This document shows, piece by piece, positions 36,024 through 44,073 of a stretch of DNA of 64,000 nucleotides. Position 1 is the first letter of the stretch. Each line of letters starts with the position of its first letter. This DNA comes from JAAGZL01 sp050291725 (GTDB taxonomy: Bacteria; Pseudomonadota; Gammaproteobacteria; Chromatiales; Chromatiaceae): the NCBI GenBank assembly GCA_050291725.1, contig JBNKKH010000028.1:60304-124303 (forward strand), written 5' to 3'. Below the pieces are notes generated by a model that was not told the origin of the DNA, did no database searches, and worked only from the letters and a program-made list of their open reading frames with translations. A program made the position numbers and the translations under genes.

Positions 36024-36353
36024 ATGATTACTGTATGTCACCCAATTGACGAAATGGAGCAGATACTGTTAGTCGCAGAATTAGAACACGCGGGAATTCC
36101 ATATTTCATAAACGCACAATATTTCGGCAGCTTATACCCGGGTATGCAACTGCCTTGGTACAATGAAAGAGCAATTAGAGTTCCACGCTCCTGCTATGCA
36201 GATGCGATGGATGTTATAGGCAATTTTCGCGCCGGATATATACCGCAATCTGTATCCCTAGACTCCACTTCAAAATTGAGAATGTTGTGTGAGGCGATAA
36301 TATTTGGCTGGGTGTTTCCTTATGGAAATAGAAAAGATGGGTTTAAAGAATAA
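36024..36353 (+). CDS. DUF2007-type protein
   Basis: Seen: 109 aa; a compact N-terminal domain (about 1-75) with VAELEHAGIPYFINAQYFGSL and ERAIRVPRSCYADAMDVIG, the pattern of DUF2007 (putative signal-transducing protein, ferredoxin-like fold), then a short tail with a hydrophobic stretch near 90-100 (CEAIIFGWVFPYG). Function of the family is unknown. Confidence 0.75.
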   Translation: MITVCHPIDEMEQILLVAELEHAGIPYFINAQYFGSLYPGMQLPWYNERAIRVPRSCYADAMDVIGNFRAGYIPQSVSLDSTSKLRMLCEAIIFGWVFPYGNRKDGFKE

Positions 36354-36472
36354 CAACCAGATAGTGTAGAAAAACACACGACTAAAAAAATCTAAACTAT
36401 CGAGAAGACAAACAATCAAAGAATATTCATCAAAAATAAACTAATCCATACATCCATTCAAACAAATCCCAA

Positions 36473-37051
36473 ATGCAATCACAAAACAAACACCATAGCT
36501 TTTCTGGAAAGGGCATATTCCCTCCAAAATATGCCTTCACTCTTTTAATCCCTCTACGCAATATATTTCTTTCTCCAAACAAGCTAATTGAGAGATTAGA
36601 TTTAAAAGAAGATTTTTATGTTTTAGAGATCGGACCTGGACCGGGTTATTTCAGCACTAAAACTGCCCGAGCACTAAGCAAAGGAAAACTCGTGCTTACC
36701 GATATCCAGCAAGAGATGCTGGATTATTCGCGAAAAAGGCTTGAGAAGAGAAAGATAAATAATGTCGAATACAAATTAGGCAATGGGAAAACTTTAGACT
36801 TCGATAATAACTATTTTGACAGAATATTTATGGTAACAGTCATAGGCGAAGTTGCTAACAAAACAGAGTATCTTCGTGAGATTCATAGAGTATTAAAAAA
36901 TGATGGGGTTTTATCTATTTCTGAGCTGGCGGGAGACCCTGACAAATTGAGCAGCAAGCAACTGGAAAACCTTGTCTGTTCAGAAGGATTCAAGGTAAAA
37001 CAGCTGTTTGGCACAGAAAGAAACTACACAATGAATTTCAGTAAGAGTTAA
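36473..37051 (+). CDS. Class I SAM-dependent methyltransferase
   Basis: Methyltransferase of unknown substrate, UbiE/menG-like fold. Seen: 192 aa; SAM motif VLEIGPGPGYFSTKTARAL near 51-70; acidic end of strand 2 (LVLTDIQQEML); NGKTLDFDNNYFDRIFMVTV; and EIHRVLKNDGVLSISEL. An N-terminal segment (KGIFPPKYAFTLLIPLRN) resembles small methyltransferases that act on lipid or quinone-like substrates. The gene is AT-rich with many AAA/ATA codons, unlike the neighbouring core genes. Confidence 0.85.
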   Translation: MQSQNKHHSFSGKGIFPPKYAFTLLIPLRNIFLSPNKLIERLDLKEDFYVLEIGPGPGYFSTKTARALSKGKLVLTDIQQEMLDYSRKRLEKRKINNVEYKLGNGKTLDFDNNYFDRIFMVTVIGEVANKTEYLREIHRVLKNDGVLSISELAGDPDKLSSKQLENLVCSEGFKVKQLFGTERNYTMNFSKS

Positions 37052-37089
37052 CAGCCATTCTACACGCACTCCAAAAAACAGCACATGCC

Positions 37090-37428
37090 ATGCAAATACT
37101 ACGGCTTCCATCTATTGCTGTTGGAATGGCTGCACTAGGGTCCACGATCACAATCATCTTCGGCTCAAACTCTCATGCAGACGATCTGTTGCTTATCCCA
37201 AGCGTTATCGCCCTACTCTGGGCAATGAGCAGTTACTTTTTTATCGTAACTTTTCGCGCACTTCCTGAAAAACCAAGTAGATCGTCAAGATTTACTGCTA
37301 GGCTAATACAGAATATTCGTCGAGGTTGGTATTGGCTTATAGGAGCACTATTTCTGGTAACAACAGTGGCTGCTGTTGCTATAACCTATAGAATGCTCTC
37401 GATATGGTTAACTGACTATGCTGGTTAA
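37090..37428 (+). CDS. Hypothetical membrane protein
   Basis: Not recognised. Seen: 112 aa; three hydrophobic segments (about 7-25, 35-55, 82-105) and a basic loop (PSRSSRFTARLIQNIRRGWY) between the second and third. No ribosome site was identified with confidence. It ends 17 bases before the cowN stop and converges with it. Confidence 0.65.
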   Translation: MQILRLPSIAVGMAALGSTITIIFGSNSHADDLLLIPSVIALLWAMSSYFFIVTFRALPEKPSRSSRFTARLIQNIRRGWYWLIGALFLVTTVAAVAITYRMLSIWLTDYAG

Positions 37429-37445
37429 CATAGACACTATCAACA

Positions 37446-37721
37446 TCAACAACACTCCTCTTCTAACCGAAACAATAACTCAATAGCCTCCTCATCCTGG
37501 CAGCTCTCAAACAGTTCACGCACCTGATTGATATTGGAATGGATAAGGAACAGGTTATCAGGCTTAGGGCCTGAACCACCTGTTCGCTTACCCATAAAGT
37601 AGTCCCAAAAGGCATTGCTGCAATTCGGCTGTTCAAGCAGTCTCTCGATACAAGCCATTACCCGGTCGGCATCACCGTCACAATCTATCCCTTCGAAGCT
37701 GATATACCGATCTCGAATCAT
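37446..37721 (-). CDS. cowN: CowN, nitrogenase CO-protection protein
   Basis: Small protein that sustains N2-dependent growth in the presence of carbon monoxide by protecting nitrogenase (known from Rhodospirillum rubrum and Azotobacter). Seen: 91 aa; family blocks DRYISFEGIDCDGDADRV, NAFWDYFMGKRTGGSGPKPD, LIHSNINQVRELFE, and the C-terminal EEECC. The ATG overlaps the fesII stop by four bases, so the two are co-translated. No nif gene is in the window. Confidence 0.9.
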   Translation of the reverse strand: MIRDRYISFEGIDCDGDADRVMACIERLLEQPNCSNAFWDYFMGKRTGGSGPKPDNLFLIHSNINQVRELFESCQDEEAIELLFRLEEECC

Positions 37722-38083
37722 GCGCCAGGCTCACCTGAGAACTGCACTAAGAGATCTTCGTCGGTAACAATAGTCTGACATGCCAGACGATAGGTAGGTG
37801 GAATATCCTGAACGTAGGCACGCTCCTCTTCCTGCTCTGGCAGTTTGCCCAGAGACTTCAGGACGTCACGCTCTTTGTCAGTCAACATAATGCCTTTGAC
37901 GCGATCACCATCCAAGTGAACTATCTGCACCAAACATGATCCACACTCACCGTCTGTGCAATCAAAGGGGATGGGGATTTTGTTCTCTTTAGCGACAGCA
38001 AGCAGTGTGTCGCGCTTGCCCGCGACTGCTGTAACCTTTACATTCTTGCTCAATACCGGCGACGTGAAATAGATAGTAGCCAT
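37718..38083 (-). CDS. 2Fe-2S ferredoxin of the Shethna FeSII type, nitrogenase-protective
   Basis: In Azotobacter vinelandii FeSII binds oxidised nitrogenase and shields it from O2 (known). Seen: 121 aa; opening MATIYFTSPVLSKNVKVTAV, plant-type cluster ligands Cys42, Cys47, Cys50 and Cys102, the insert KGIMLTDKERDVLKSLGKLP, and the tail TYRLACQTIVTDEDLLVQFSGEPG; nearly every block agrees with FeSII as I recall it. GGAGGT lies four to nine bases before the ATG. Preceded by a sigma54 promoter and a NifA-type site; followed by cowN. Function in this organism is inferred. Confidence 0.88.
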   Translation of the reverse strand: MATIYFTSPVLSKNVKVTAVAGKRDTLLAVAKENKIPIPFDCTDGECGSCLVQIVHLDGDRVKGIMLTDKERDVLKSLGKLPEQEEERAYVQDIPPTYRLACQTIVTDEDLLVQFSGEPGA

Positions 38084-38119
38084 TGTGACCTCCGTTGGTT
38101 AATTGGTAGGCCACACACT

Positions 38120-38135
38120 TGCAATTCACATGCCA
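38120..38135 (-). promoter_or_regulatory. Sigma54 (RpoN) -24/-12 promoter of fesII-cowN
   Basis: On the minus strand the element TGGCATGTGAATTGCA matches the sigma54 consensus TGGCAC-N5-TTGC in 9 of 10 fixed positions, with exact GG-GC spacing. It lies about 37 bases upstream of the fesII ATG, leaving room for a short leader. Confidence 0.85.
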
Positions 38136-38177
38136 CTGATAACTAGTTGAATATCTTACATATATTCAGCGTCTATT

Positions 38178-38193
38178 TGTCAGACACACTACA
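38178..38193 (-). promoter_or_regulatory. NifA-type upstream activator site
   Basis: On the minus strand TGTAGTGTGTCTGACA has the exact TGT-N10-ACA form of a NifA binding site. Its centre is about 58 bases upstream of the middle of the -24/-12 element, within the range used by NifA-activated nif promoters. A three-base pattern can occur by chance, but the combination with a sigma54 promoter and the two protected-nitrogenase genes is persuasive. Confidence 0.75.
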
Positions 38194-38252
38194 TTTTGTA
38201 TCCAAACCACCAAAACAAAAACAGACCACAACTTACGACTTATAAGAACAAA

Positions 38253-40295
38253 TCAAAAAACCAGATTCATCACCAGCATGCTTACAACCAGGAAAATAAT
38301 AGTCATAATGCCGCCAGCCTTCATAAAGTCAGCTACGCGATACCCTGCTGGCCCCATAATCAAGGCGTTTACCTGATGGGTTGGAATCAGGAATGAGTTT
38401 GAAGTAGCAATAGCTACAGTCAGCGCAAACACCGCTGGGTTGGCACCGGCGCCGATGGCAATATTAACCGCCAGAGGTACCAGCAACACAGTAGCTCCCA
38501 CATTGGACATCACCAGGGTAAAGAAGGTAGAGAGAACCGCAATGGATGTCTGTATAACCCAGATAGGCATGTCGCCAACAACGGAAAGCACCTGCTCAGC
38601 AATCCACTTGGCAGTACCGGATGTTTCAACCGCTAGGCCAAGTGGTATAAGGGACGCCAGCAAAAACACTGTCTTCCAGCTTACTGCCTTATAGGCCTCT
38701 TCAATATTCAGAACGCCCGACAGAACCATACCCATAGCACCGGTAAGCAGTGCTACAGATAAACGAACATCGGTAAACAGCACCATGAACAGGGCGATAG
38801 AGAAGAAAACAGCGGCCTGCCATACCTTATTGGGCCGCGACTCTTCTTCGCGTGGGTACTCAGTGGTAACCACTACGAAGTTACGATTAGACTCCAGACG
38901 CGCCAGATTTAACCAGGTGGTATGGGCAACCAGAGTATCACCAGCCTGAAATGGAGTGCTTCTGATATCTTCTCCCTGACGCATAGTTTCACCCTCGCGA
39001 TGTAGGGCAATCAGACCCAATCCATGTCTTTTACGCAGCCAGGCCTCACGGGCACTCTTACCTATAAGCTGAGATCCTGGGGGAATAACAACCTCTGCAA
39101 TACCTGCCTTATTGGATGAAAGGCTCTCAGAAAAAGTACGCAGCTCAGCTCTTTTCTTTAGATGATTCTCTTCAACAAATCTATGCTGACTGCCTGGAGT
39201 AGCCAGTATGCCAAGAACCATACCCCCCACGATTTCAGTGTCGTAAGCGACAGACCCAGGTCCAACCAAGCTCTCATCGCCACTATACTTAACACCAATA
39301 GCCCTGATGGCATAGAACTTCTCAATCTCTCCCAATAACCTACCAACCAGATCACTATCGTCAGGTACTACAACCTCCAGCAGGTCGGGATGTACGCCAT
39401 ATAGAGACTTAAAATACTCCATGGTATCTACACCTTTGGTGCTACTCTCGCTTTTAGTCTTGGGCAAAACATAGCGACCAGCTACAACAAAGTAGAGAAT
39501 ACCAACAATGATCAAAGCTGCACCAACAGGTGTTACCGAAAACAGACCCCAGGTCTCCATCTGCTGCTCAGGTGAGAGCGCTTTGTTTGAAGTCAGAATC
39601 AGGTCATTCAATAAAATTAGCGGACTAGAGCCCACCATAGTCATGGTACCACCCAGGATGGCAGTAAAACCCATGGGCATCAGCAGGCGAGACATCGGCA
39701 ATCCAGAGCGAGCGGAGATTCTGGAAACCACTGGCAGGAACAGGGCAGCAGCTCCCACGTTCTGCATAAAAGAAGAGATAACGCCAACAGTCCCGGAGAT
39801 TATGGGAATAATGCGCGACTCAGTGGTTCCTCCAACCTTTAGGATGAAGGCAGCAACCTTAGTCATTATGCCGGTCTTGTCCAGACCAGCCCCAATGATC
39901 ATTACCGCGATAATGGAGATCACCGCATTGGATGAGAATCCATCAAACAGATGTTTGTTATCTACCAGACCCTGCTCTAACCCCATATAGGGAGCCAACA
40001 ATGTAGTGAGCCCCAATAAAACCATAACGGTAATTGCAGCAACATCCACGCTTACCACTTCAAAAGCGAACAGATAAATGGTGAGAATCAGAATAATACT
40101 TACCCATGCAATTTCGATTGTGGGTACTGCAGATGGTACAAAAAGTGCCATCCCCGCAAATATGATAGCTGCTACTAACTGTTTGCCGCTAATAATTCCA
40201 GGGTTTGCTACTGTCCGATCTTCATCCGCAAGTGTATTCATGCTGCCGCTTGATGCCTCTATAGAATTTGAAAGATTTTGGTTTAAATGTTGCAT
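38253..40295 (-). CDS. SLC13 family permease with two RCK_C (TrkA-C) domains
   Basis: Probable sodium- or proton-coupled anion transporter of the DASS/SLC13 (CitMHS-like) group; some members carry sulfate, dicarboxylate or other anions. Seen: about 680 aa; two blocks of membrane helices (about 35-290 and 485-680) around two soluble RCK_C-type domains (about 295-460; PPGSQLIGKSAREAWLRKRHG is one). The conserved SNSFLIPTHQVNALIMGPAGY segment near the C-terminus belongs to the family. Substrate cannot be read from sequence. Confidence 0.9.
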   Translation of the reverse strand: MQHLNQNLSNSIEASSGSMNTLADEDRTVANPGIISGKQLVAAIIFAGMALFVPSAVPTIEIAWVSIILILTIYLFAFEVVSVDVAAITVMVLLGLTTLLAPYMGLEQGLVDNKHLFDGFSSNAVISIIAVMIIGAGLDKTGIMTKVAAFILKVGGTTESRIIPIISGTVGVISSFMQNVGAAALFLPVVSRISARSGLPMSRLLMPMGFTAILGGTMTMVGSSPLILLNDLILTSNKALSPEQQMETWGLFSVTPVGAALIIVGILYFVVAGRYVLPKTKSESSTKGVDTMEYFKSLYGVHPDLLEVVVPDDSDLVGRLLGEIEKFYAIRAIGVKYSGDESLVGPGSVAYDTEIVGGMVLGILATPGSQHRFVEENHLKKRAELRTFSESLSSNKAGIAEVVIPPGSQLIGKSAREAWLRKRHGLGLIALHREGETMRQGEDIRSTPFQAGDTLVAHTTWLNLARLESNRNFVVVTTEYPREEESRPNKVWQAAVFFSIALFMVLFTDVRLSVALLTGAMGMVLSGVLNIEEAYKAVSWKTVFLLASLIPLGLAVETSGTAKWIAEQVLSVVGDMPIWVIQTSIAVLSTFFTLVMSNVGATVLLVPLAVNIAIGAGANPAVFALTVAIATSNSFLIPTHQVNALIMGPAGYRVADFMKAGGIMTIIFLVVSMLVMNLVF

Positions 40296-40313
40296 TTAAC
40301 TCAGTTACACCTA

Positions 40314-40787
40314 CTATGCACAACGCTCTGTGGAAAATCCTGCTGCATTATCTTCGATAAGTACCAGAAGCACAGGAATGCTTGTCCCCTGCCTTGGGAT
40401 TACATCTTGCATAATTGCCTTAGCAGCAGCATCTGGCATAGCCACCATAAACACCAATCCTGGGTAATTCACGATGTACTCAAGCACGTTATCGACAGCC
40501 TTGCTGTTAAGTTGAATCCGATTTGAAATAAATACTGCATCCTTGATGCTACGCTCTAAAGCGGTGATGTTATCAGCATCGGTTGTACCGTGGGTCAGCA
40601 GGTCAATCTTGGCCTCCCGCTACCGACGGGCATCTAAAGCATAGTTGAGCGGGACTCCCAAACCGCGATCATCAGTGATCAGGGCGATACGCTGAGTTAC
40701 TGCCGTCTGCTTAATGGCATTCGATGACAGAGAAGCCATCTTCTTAGTATCATGCTGAAAACCCATGGCGCTCATTTTGTCCTGCAT
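40314..40787 (-). pseudogene. Nonsense-disrupted USP-like gene
   Basis: On the minus strand an ATG at 40787 opens a frame interrupted by one TAG (40620-40622, codon 56), then open for 101 more codons to a stop at 40314. The first part reads MQDKMSAMGFQHDTKK...RIALITDDRGLGVPLNYALDARR and the second REAKIDLLTHGTTDADN...IPVLLVLIEDN. Alternating strands (RIALITDD, AKIDLLTHG, GLVFMVAMPD, IPVLLVLIED) resemble the universal-stress-protein fold; this is a weak inference. Upstream, in another frame, KLSGKQKQMLNELIHQNGDG followed by FCPCR is open, hinting at a second lesion (frameshift near 40775-40790). TAG is one base from CAG (Gln). It follows the SLC13 gene's start with 19 bases between. Confidence 0.6.
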
Positions 40788-41038
40788 GGACAGAAACCAT
40801 CTCCATTCTGGTGGATCAACTCGTTTAACATCTGTTTTTGCTTGCCACTCAGTTTTTCATGACAAATGTCTCAAAAATAGATCCGCCCTACTATAGCAAA
40901 GCCTGTGCCACTTTTTCAAGCTAGTAACATATTGATTTTCAAGAGTGAAATTAGCACCAACCCGGCATTAGCGTTGCATTATGGAACACTGGCCTACAAA
41001 CAACGAAAACACCTCCTCAGAGATACTACCATACGTAA

Positions 41039-41238
41039 CCTGCTATAATTGTTGCAATTTTAAAGGGAGGCCGTCTGCCAACCATGATGGAATGGGAAGA
41101 GGTGTATATCCGTTATACACTGAACAGATGTGATCAGAACCGCACCAAGGCTGCGAAGATACTGGGTTTTGATCGGGCTCTCTATGGAGAAAACTAAAAA
41201 AATATGGCATTGAAGATGCTGTTAGTGTTGACGACTAA
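41039..41238 (+). pseudogene. Remnant of the C-terminal (Fis-type HTH) end of a sigma54-dependent regulator
   Basis: The plus-strand frame after a TAA at 41036 reads LPTMMEWEEVYIRYTLNRC then DQNRTKAAKILGFDRALY, which is the Fis-type helix-turn-helix tail of NtrC-family activators (compare NRTKAAKILG followed by LYRKLKKYG). It breaks at TAA 41195. If one base is restored after TAT at 41183-41185 the frame continues RRKLKKYGIEDAVSVDD and stops at 41238, giving the expected C-terminus. No receiver or AAA+ domain is upstream, so only the last exon-like piece of the gene survives. Confidence 0.75.
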
Positions 41239-41247
41239 GCCTAGCTG

Positions 41248-41601
41248 CTACAGCAGATGCTTGCCGTCAAAAACCTCATATTCCAGATCAAAGATATCAA
41301 TTCCCTCAACACAGGCAAGATTTACCCTATAGTGCCCAACCTTTCTAGCCGTCTCATGGAAGGTGTAGATCCCGCAGTTTTTACAAAAGAAGTATTTGGC
41401 CGTATTTTTCCCGAACTGATATAGACCTATGCCAGCATCTGCATCTATGTGCAGATCAGCCTCGGGGATCAGCTGGCTAGACATCATGGCCCCCTTACGT
41501 GAGCAGATAGAGCAGTTACAGCGCACGCCTTTGGTTATAGGCTCGCCCACGTAACTAAAAAGCACAGCCCCACAGTGACAACTACCTTTATACTCTGGCA
41601 C
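41248..41601 (-). CDS. GFA/CENP-V family zinc protein
   Basis: Zinc-binding protein of the glutathione-dependent formaldehyde-activating (GFA) fold; most members have unknown function. Seen: about 117 aa; GSCHCGAV, RCNCSICSRKG and YFFCKNCGIYTFH, the three Cys-rich zinc motifs. Start chosen at GTG 41601, which has AGGAGGAG just upstream and gives the usual VPEYKGSCHCG; a start at 41634 is open but without a ribosome site. Confidence 0.87.
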   Translation of the reverse strand: MPEYKGSCHCGAVLFSYVGEPITKGVRCNCSICSRKGAMMSSQLIPEADLHIDADAGIGLYQFGKNTAKYFFCKNCGIYTFHETARKVGHYRVNLACVEGIDIFDLEYEVFDGKHLL

Positions 41602-41741
41602 AGCCTCTCCTCCTGAATACGAATACCAAACCACCTAGCGCTAGTGATATCACTTTTTTAGCAAAACATTCAATCTATAGCTTATCCAAATATAGATTAC
41701 GCGGTATAATTTGGCGCTTTTCCACAATAGAGAAGAACACC

Positions 41742-42638
41742 ATGAGCCAAATGGATGCCCTTTTTGAATCAGACCTGCCTCATCTTGAGCTGCTGAACCG
41801 CGGCAAGGTCAGAGATATCTACAACGTGGACGACAAGCATATGCTTATTGTCGCCACTGATCGCCTTTCTGCCTTTGATGTGGTACTGCCCCAGCCGATC
41901 CCAGGCAAGGGTGAAGTGCTCACCAGGGTGGCAAACTTCTGGTTTGATCGCACCAAGGAAATCATTCCCAACCATCTATCAGATAAACCTCTGTCTGATA
42001 TAGTGCCAGATGCTGAACAGCGGGCTATCTTGGGTGAGCGTGCCCTGGTAGTACGCAAGCTCCGCCCCCTACCAGTGGAAGCCATTGTGCGTGGCTATCT
42101 CATTGGATCAGGCTGGAAGGATTACCAGAAGAGTGGCGCTGTTTGTGGCATCAAGCTGCCGGAAGGGTTGGATCAGGCCGCCAAGCTGCCAGAAGCCATA
42201 TACACCCCATCCACCAAGGCTGAGATCGGTGATCACGACGAGAATATCAGCTTTGCAGAGACAGTTGATATCCTCGGCCAGGAGCTGGCTGAGAAGGTGC
42301 GAGACGTCAGCATCCAGATCTATAGCGAGTGCGCAGCTTTTGCCCTGGAGAAGGGAATAATCATTGCCGACACCAAATTTGAGTTCGGCCTGGACGATGA
42401 TGACAACCTCTACCTAATCGATGAAGTGCTAACACCTGACTCATCCCGCTTCTGGCCAGCGGATCAGTATCAGCTAGGAATCAGCCCCCCCAGCTACGAT
42501 AAGCAGTTTGTACGGGACTATCTGGAGACCCTAGATTGGGACAAGACCCCTCCAGGGCCAGACCTTCCCGACGAAATCATTCAGAAGACTGCAGAGAAGT
42601 ACCAGGAAGCAGAGACTAGGCTCACCAACCCAGTTTAG
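41742..42638 (+). CDS. purC: Phosphoribosylaminoimidazole-succinocarboxamide synthase
   Basis: Purine biosynthesis step joining aspartate to CAIR. Seen: 298 aa; LLNRGKVRDIYNVD, STKAEIGDHDENIS, VRGYLIGSGWKDYQKSG, ADTKFEFGLDDD and DEVLTPDSSRFW, characteristic of the longer, eukaryote-like SAICAR synthetase. Its TAG stop overlaps the GTG start of the next gene by one base. Confidence 0.96.
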   Translation: MSQMDALFESDLPHLELLNRGKVRDIYNVDDKHMLIVATDRLSAFDVVLPQPIPGKGEVLTRVANFWFDRTKEIIPNHLSDKPLSDIVPDAEQRAILGERALVVRKLRPLPVEAIVRGYLIGSGWKDYQKSGAVCGIKLPEGLDQAAKLPEAIYTPSTKAEIGDHDENISFAETVDILGQELAEKVRDVSIQIYSECAAFALEKGIIIADTKFEFGLDDDDNLYLIDEVLTPDSSRFWPADQYQLGISPPSYDKQFVRDYLETLDWDKTPPGPDLPDEIIQKTAEKYQEAETRLTNPV

Positions 42639-43624
42639 TGACCGATACTGCCCCCTATTCTGACCTAACCCCGGACACCATACTCGCCGCCCTGGAATCC
42701 TGTGGATTCCAGCCGGACGGCGGTATGCTGGGGCTAAACAGCTATGAGAACCGGGTATACCAGATCGGAATGGAGAATGGCCCTCCTCTGATAGCTAAGT
42801 TCTATCGACCGCAGCGCTGGAGCGATGCCGCCATCCTGGAAGAGCATGATTTCTCCCTCAACCTAGCTGCTGAAGAAATTCCAGTAGTTGCTCCAATCCA
42901 AGACTCCTCTGGCAATACCCTACACAGCTACAAGGGCTACCGTTTTAGTCTGTCACCGCGCCAGGGGGGGCGTTGGCCCAATCTAGAAGATCCGGATGAC
43001 TTGATGATGGTGGGGCGGCTTATGGCTCGCATACACCTTATAGGTGCCAGCCACCCCTTTACCCATCGCCCTACCCTAGACCCGGATGAGATGGGACGGG
43101 AGTCTGCTGAATATCTACTCAGCAACAACTTTATCCCAATAGAGCTAGAATCAAGCTACCGCAAAATAGCTGGAGAGCTGCAATCCAGCATAGAGGAGCA
43201 ATTCAACACCCTAGGAAAATATCAGCAGATAGCTCTGCATGGCGACTGCCACATGGGGAACATACTCTGGACCGACAGCGGACCCCACTTTGTGGATCTA
43301 GACGACTGCCGCAACGGCCCGGCAATTCAGGACCTGTGGATGCTGCTCTCTGGTGAACACAATGAAATGTCTATGCAGATGAGCTATCTCAGGGAAGGCT
43401 ATGAGATGTTTCGCCCCCTTAACAGCGCTGAAATCCGCTTAATTGAGCCGCTACGTACCTTACGCATCATTCATTACGCTGCCTGGCTGGCGAAACGCTG
43501 GGATGACCCAGCATTTCCGGCAGCCTTCCCCTGGTTCAACAGCGTCCAATACTGGCAGGACCATATAGCCACACTGGAGAATCAACGGGTGGCCATGGAG
43601 AACCCACCACTATCTTTGTACTGA
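42638..43624 (+). CDS. srkA: SrkA/YihE-type stress response kinase
   Basis: Atypical serine/threonine kinase that in E. coli counters stress-induced programmed death. Seen: 328 aa; GTG start overlapping the purC stop; YENRVYQIGMENGPPLIAKFYRP (Lys), ALHGDCHMGNILW (catalytic Asp loop, HGDCHxGN), and FVDLDDCRNGPAIQDLW (metal Asp). Coupled to purC here, unlike E. coli, where srkA sits upstream of dsbA. Confidence 0.93.
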   Translation: MTDTAPYSDLTPDTILAALESCGFQPDGGMLGLNSYENRVYQIGMENGPPLIAKFYRPQRWSDAAILEEHDFSLNLAAEEIPVVAPIQDSSGNTLHSYKGYRFSLSPRQGGRWPNLEDPDDLMMVGRLMARIHLIGASHPFTHRPTLDPDEMGRESAEYLLSNNFIPIELESSYRKIAGELQSSIEEQFNTLGKYQQIALHGDCHMGNILWTDSGPHFVDLDDCRNGPAIQDLWMLLSGEHNEMSMQMSYLREGYEMFRPLNSAEIRLIEPLRTLRIIHYAAWLAKRWDDPAFPAAFPWFNSVQYWQDHIATLENQRVAMENPPLSLY

Positions 43625-43720
43625 AGACTTTAGTCATAAGTCTTTAGTCAAAAACCACCAGCACCGACTCCCGACTAACGACTAACGACTTACAACTCCC
43701 GACTTATGTAACAAATGTTC
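43625..43720 (+). repeat. Short GACTT/CGACT direct repeats after srkA
   Basis: A run of loosely repeated units (GACTTTAGTC, AAGTCTTTAGTC, CGACTCCCGACTAACGACT, AACGACTTACAACTCCCGAC) lies between srkA and the DUF2892 gene. A short related piece (ACTTACGACTTATAAG) occurs near 38230. Looks like a degenerate intergenic repeat with no obvious function. Confidence 0.5.
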
Positions 43721-43793
43721 CAGACCAGAGAACAAATGGTTGCCACAATAGAGCCACATCTACTGTTTAACTGAACTATGGGAGATAAATCTT

Positions 43794-44000
43794 ATGAATG
43801 TGGAACGCATTACTTTTGCTATTGTAGGCATACTTATAATGGGCACAGTTGGTGGCTTTCTCGCTACCCAAAATCAGCTCTTCCTATATGCCACTGGCTT
43901 TGTTGGCTTCATGGTATTTCAGGCTTCTGTAACTGGATTCTGCCCGGTGCCCCAGATACTGAAAATGCTAGGGGTACGTACTGGGTCTGTGTTTGGATAA
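43794..44000 (+). CDS. DUF2892 (YgaP-type) two-helix membrane protein
   Basis: Seen: 68 aa; two hydrophobic segments (about 7-25 and 28-50) and the motif VTGFCPVPQILKMLGVR, a DUF2892 hallmark. In other bacteria the domain is fused to rhodanese (YgaP) or found alone near sulfur-handling genes. Role unknown. Bounded by a strong terminator at 44015-44044. Confidence 0.88.
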   Translation: MNVERITFAIVGILIMGTVGGFLATQNQLFLYATGFVGFMVFQASVTGFCPVPQILKMLGVRTGSVFG

Positions 44001-44014
44001 ATTGTGAAGACAAA

Positions 44015-44044
44015 AAAACGGCCCCGTCATGAAGGGGCCGTTTT
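44015..44044. terminator. Bidirectional terminator after the DUF2892 gene
   Basis: A stem of AAAACGGCCCC with GGGGCCGTTTT and an eight-base loop, flanked by A- and T-runs, so it can end both the DUF2892 gene (plus) and the converging unknown gene at 44074 (minus). Confidence 0.85.
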
Positions 44045-44073
44045 AGAATTCTAGCTCACGCTTTAAATCAAGC

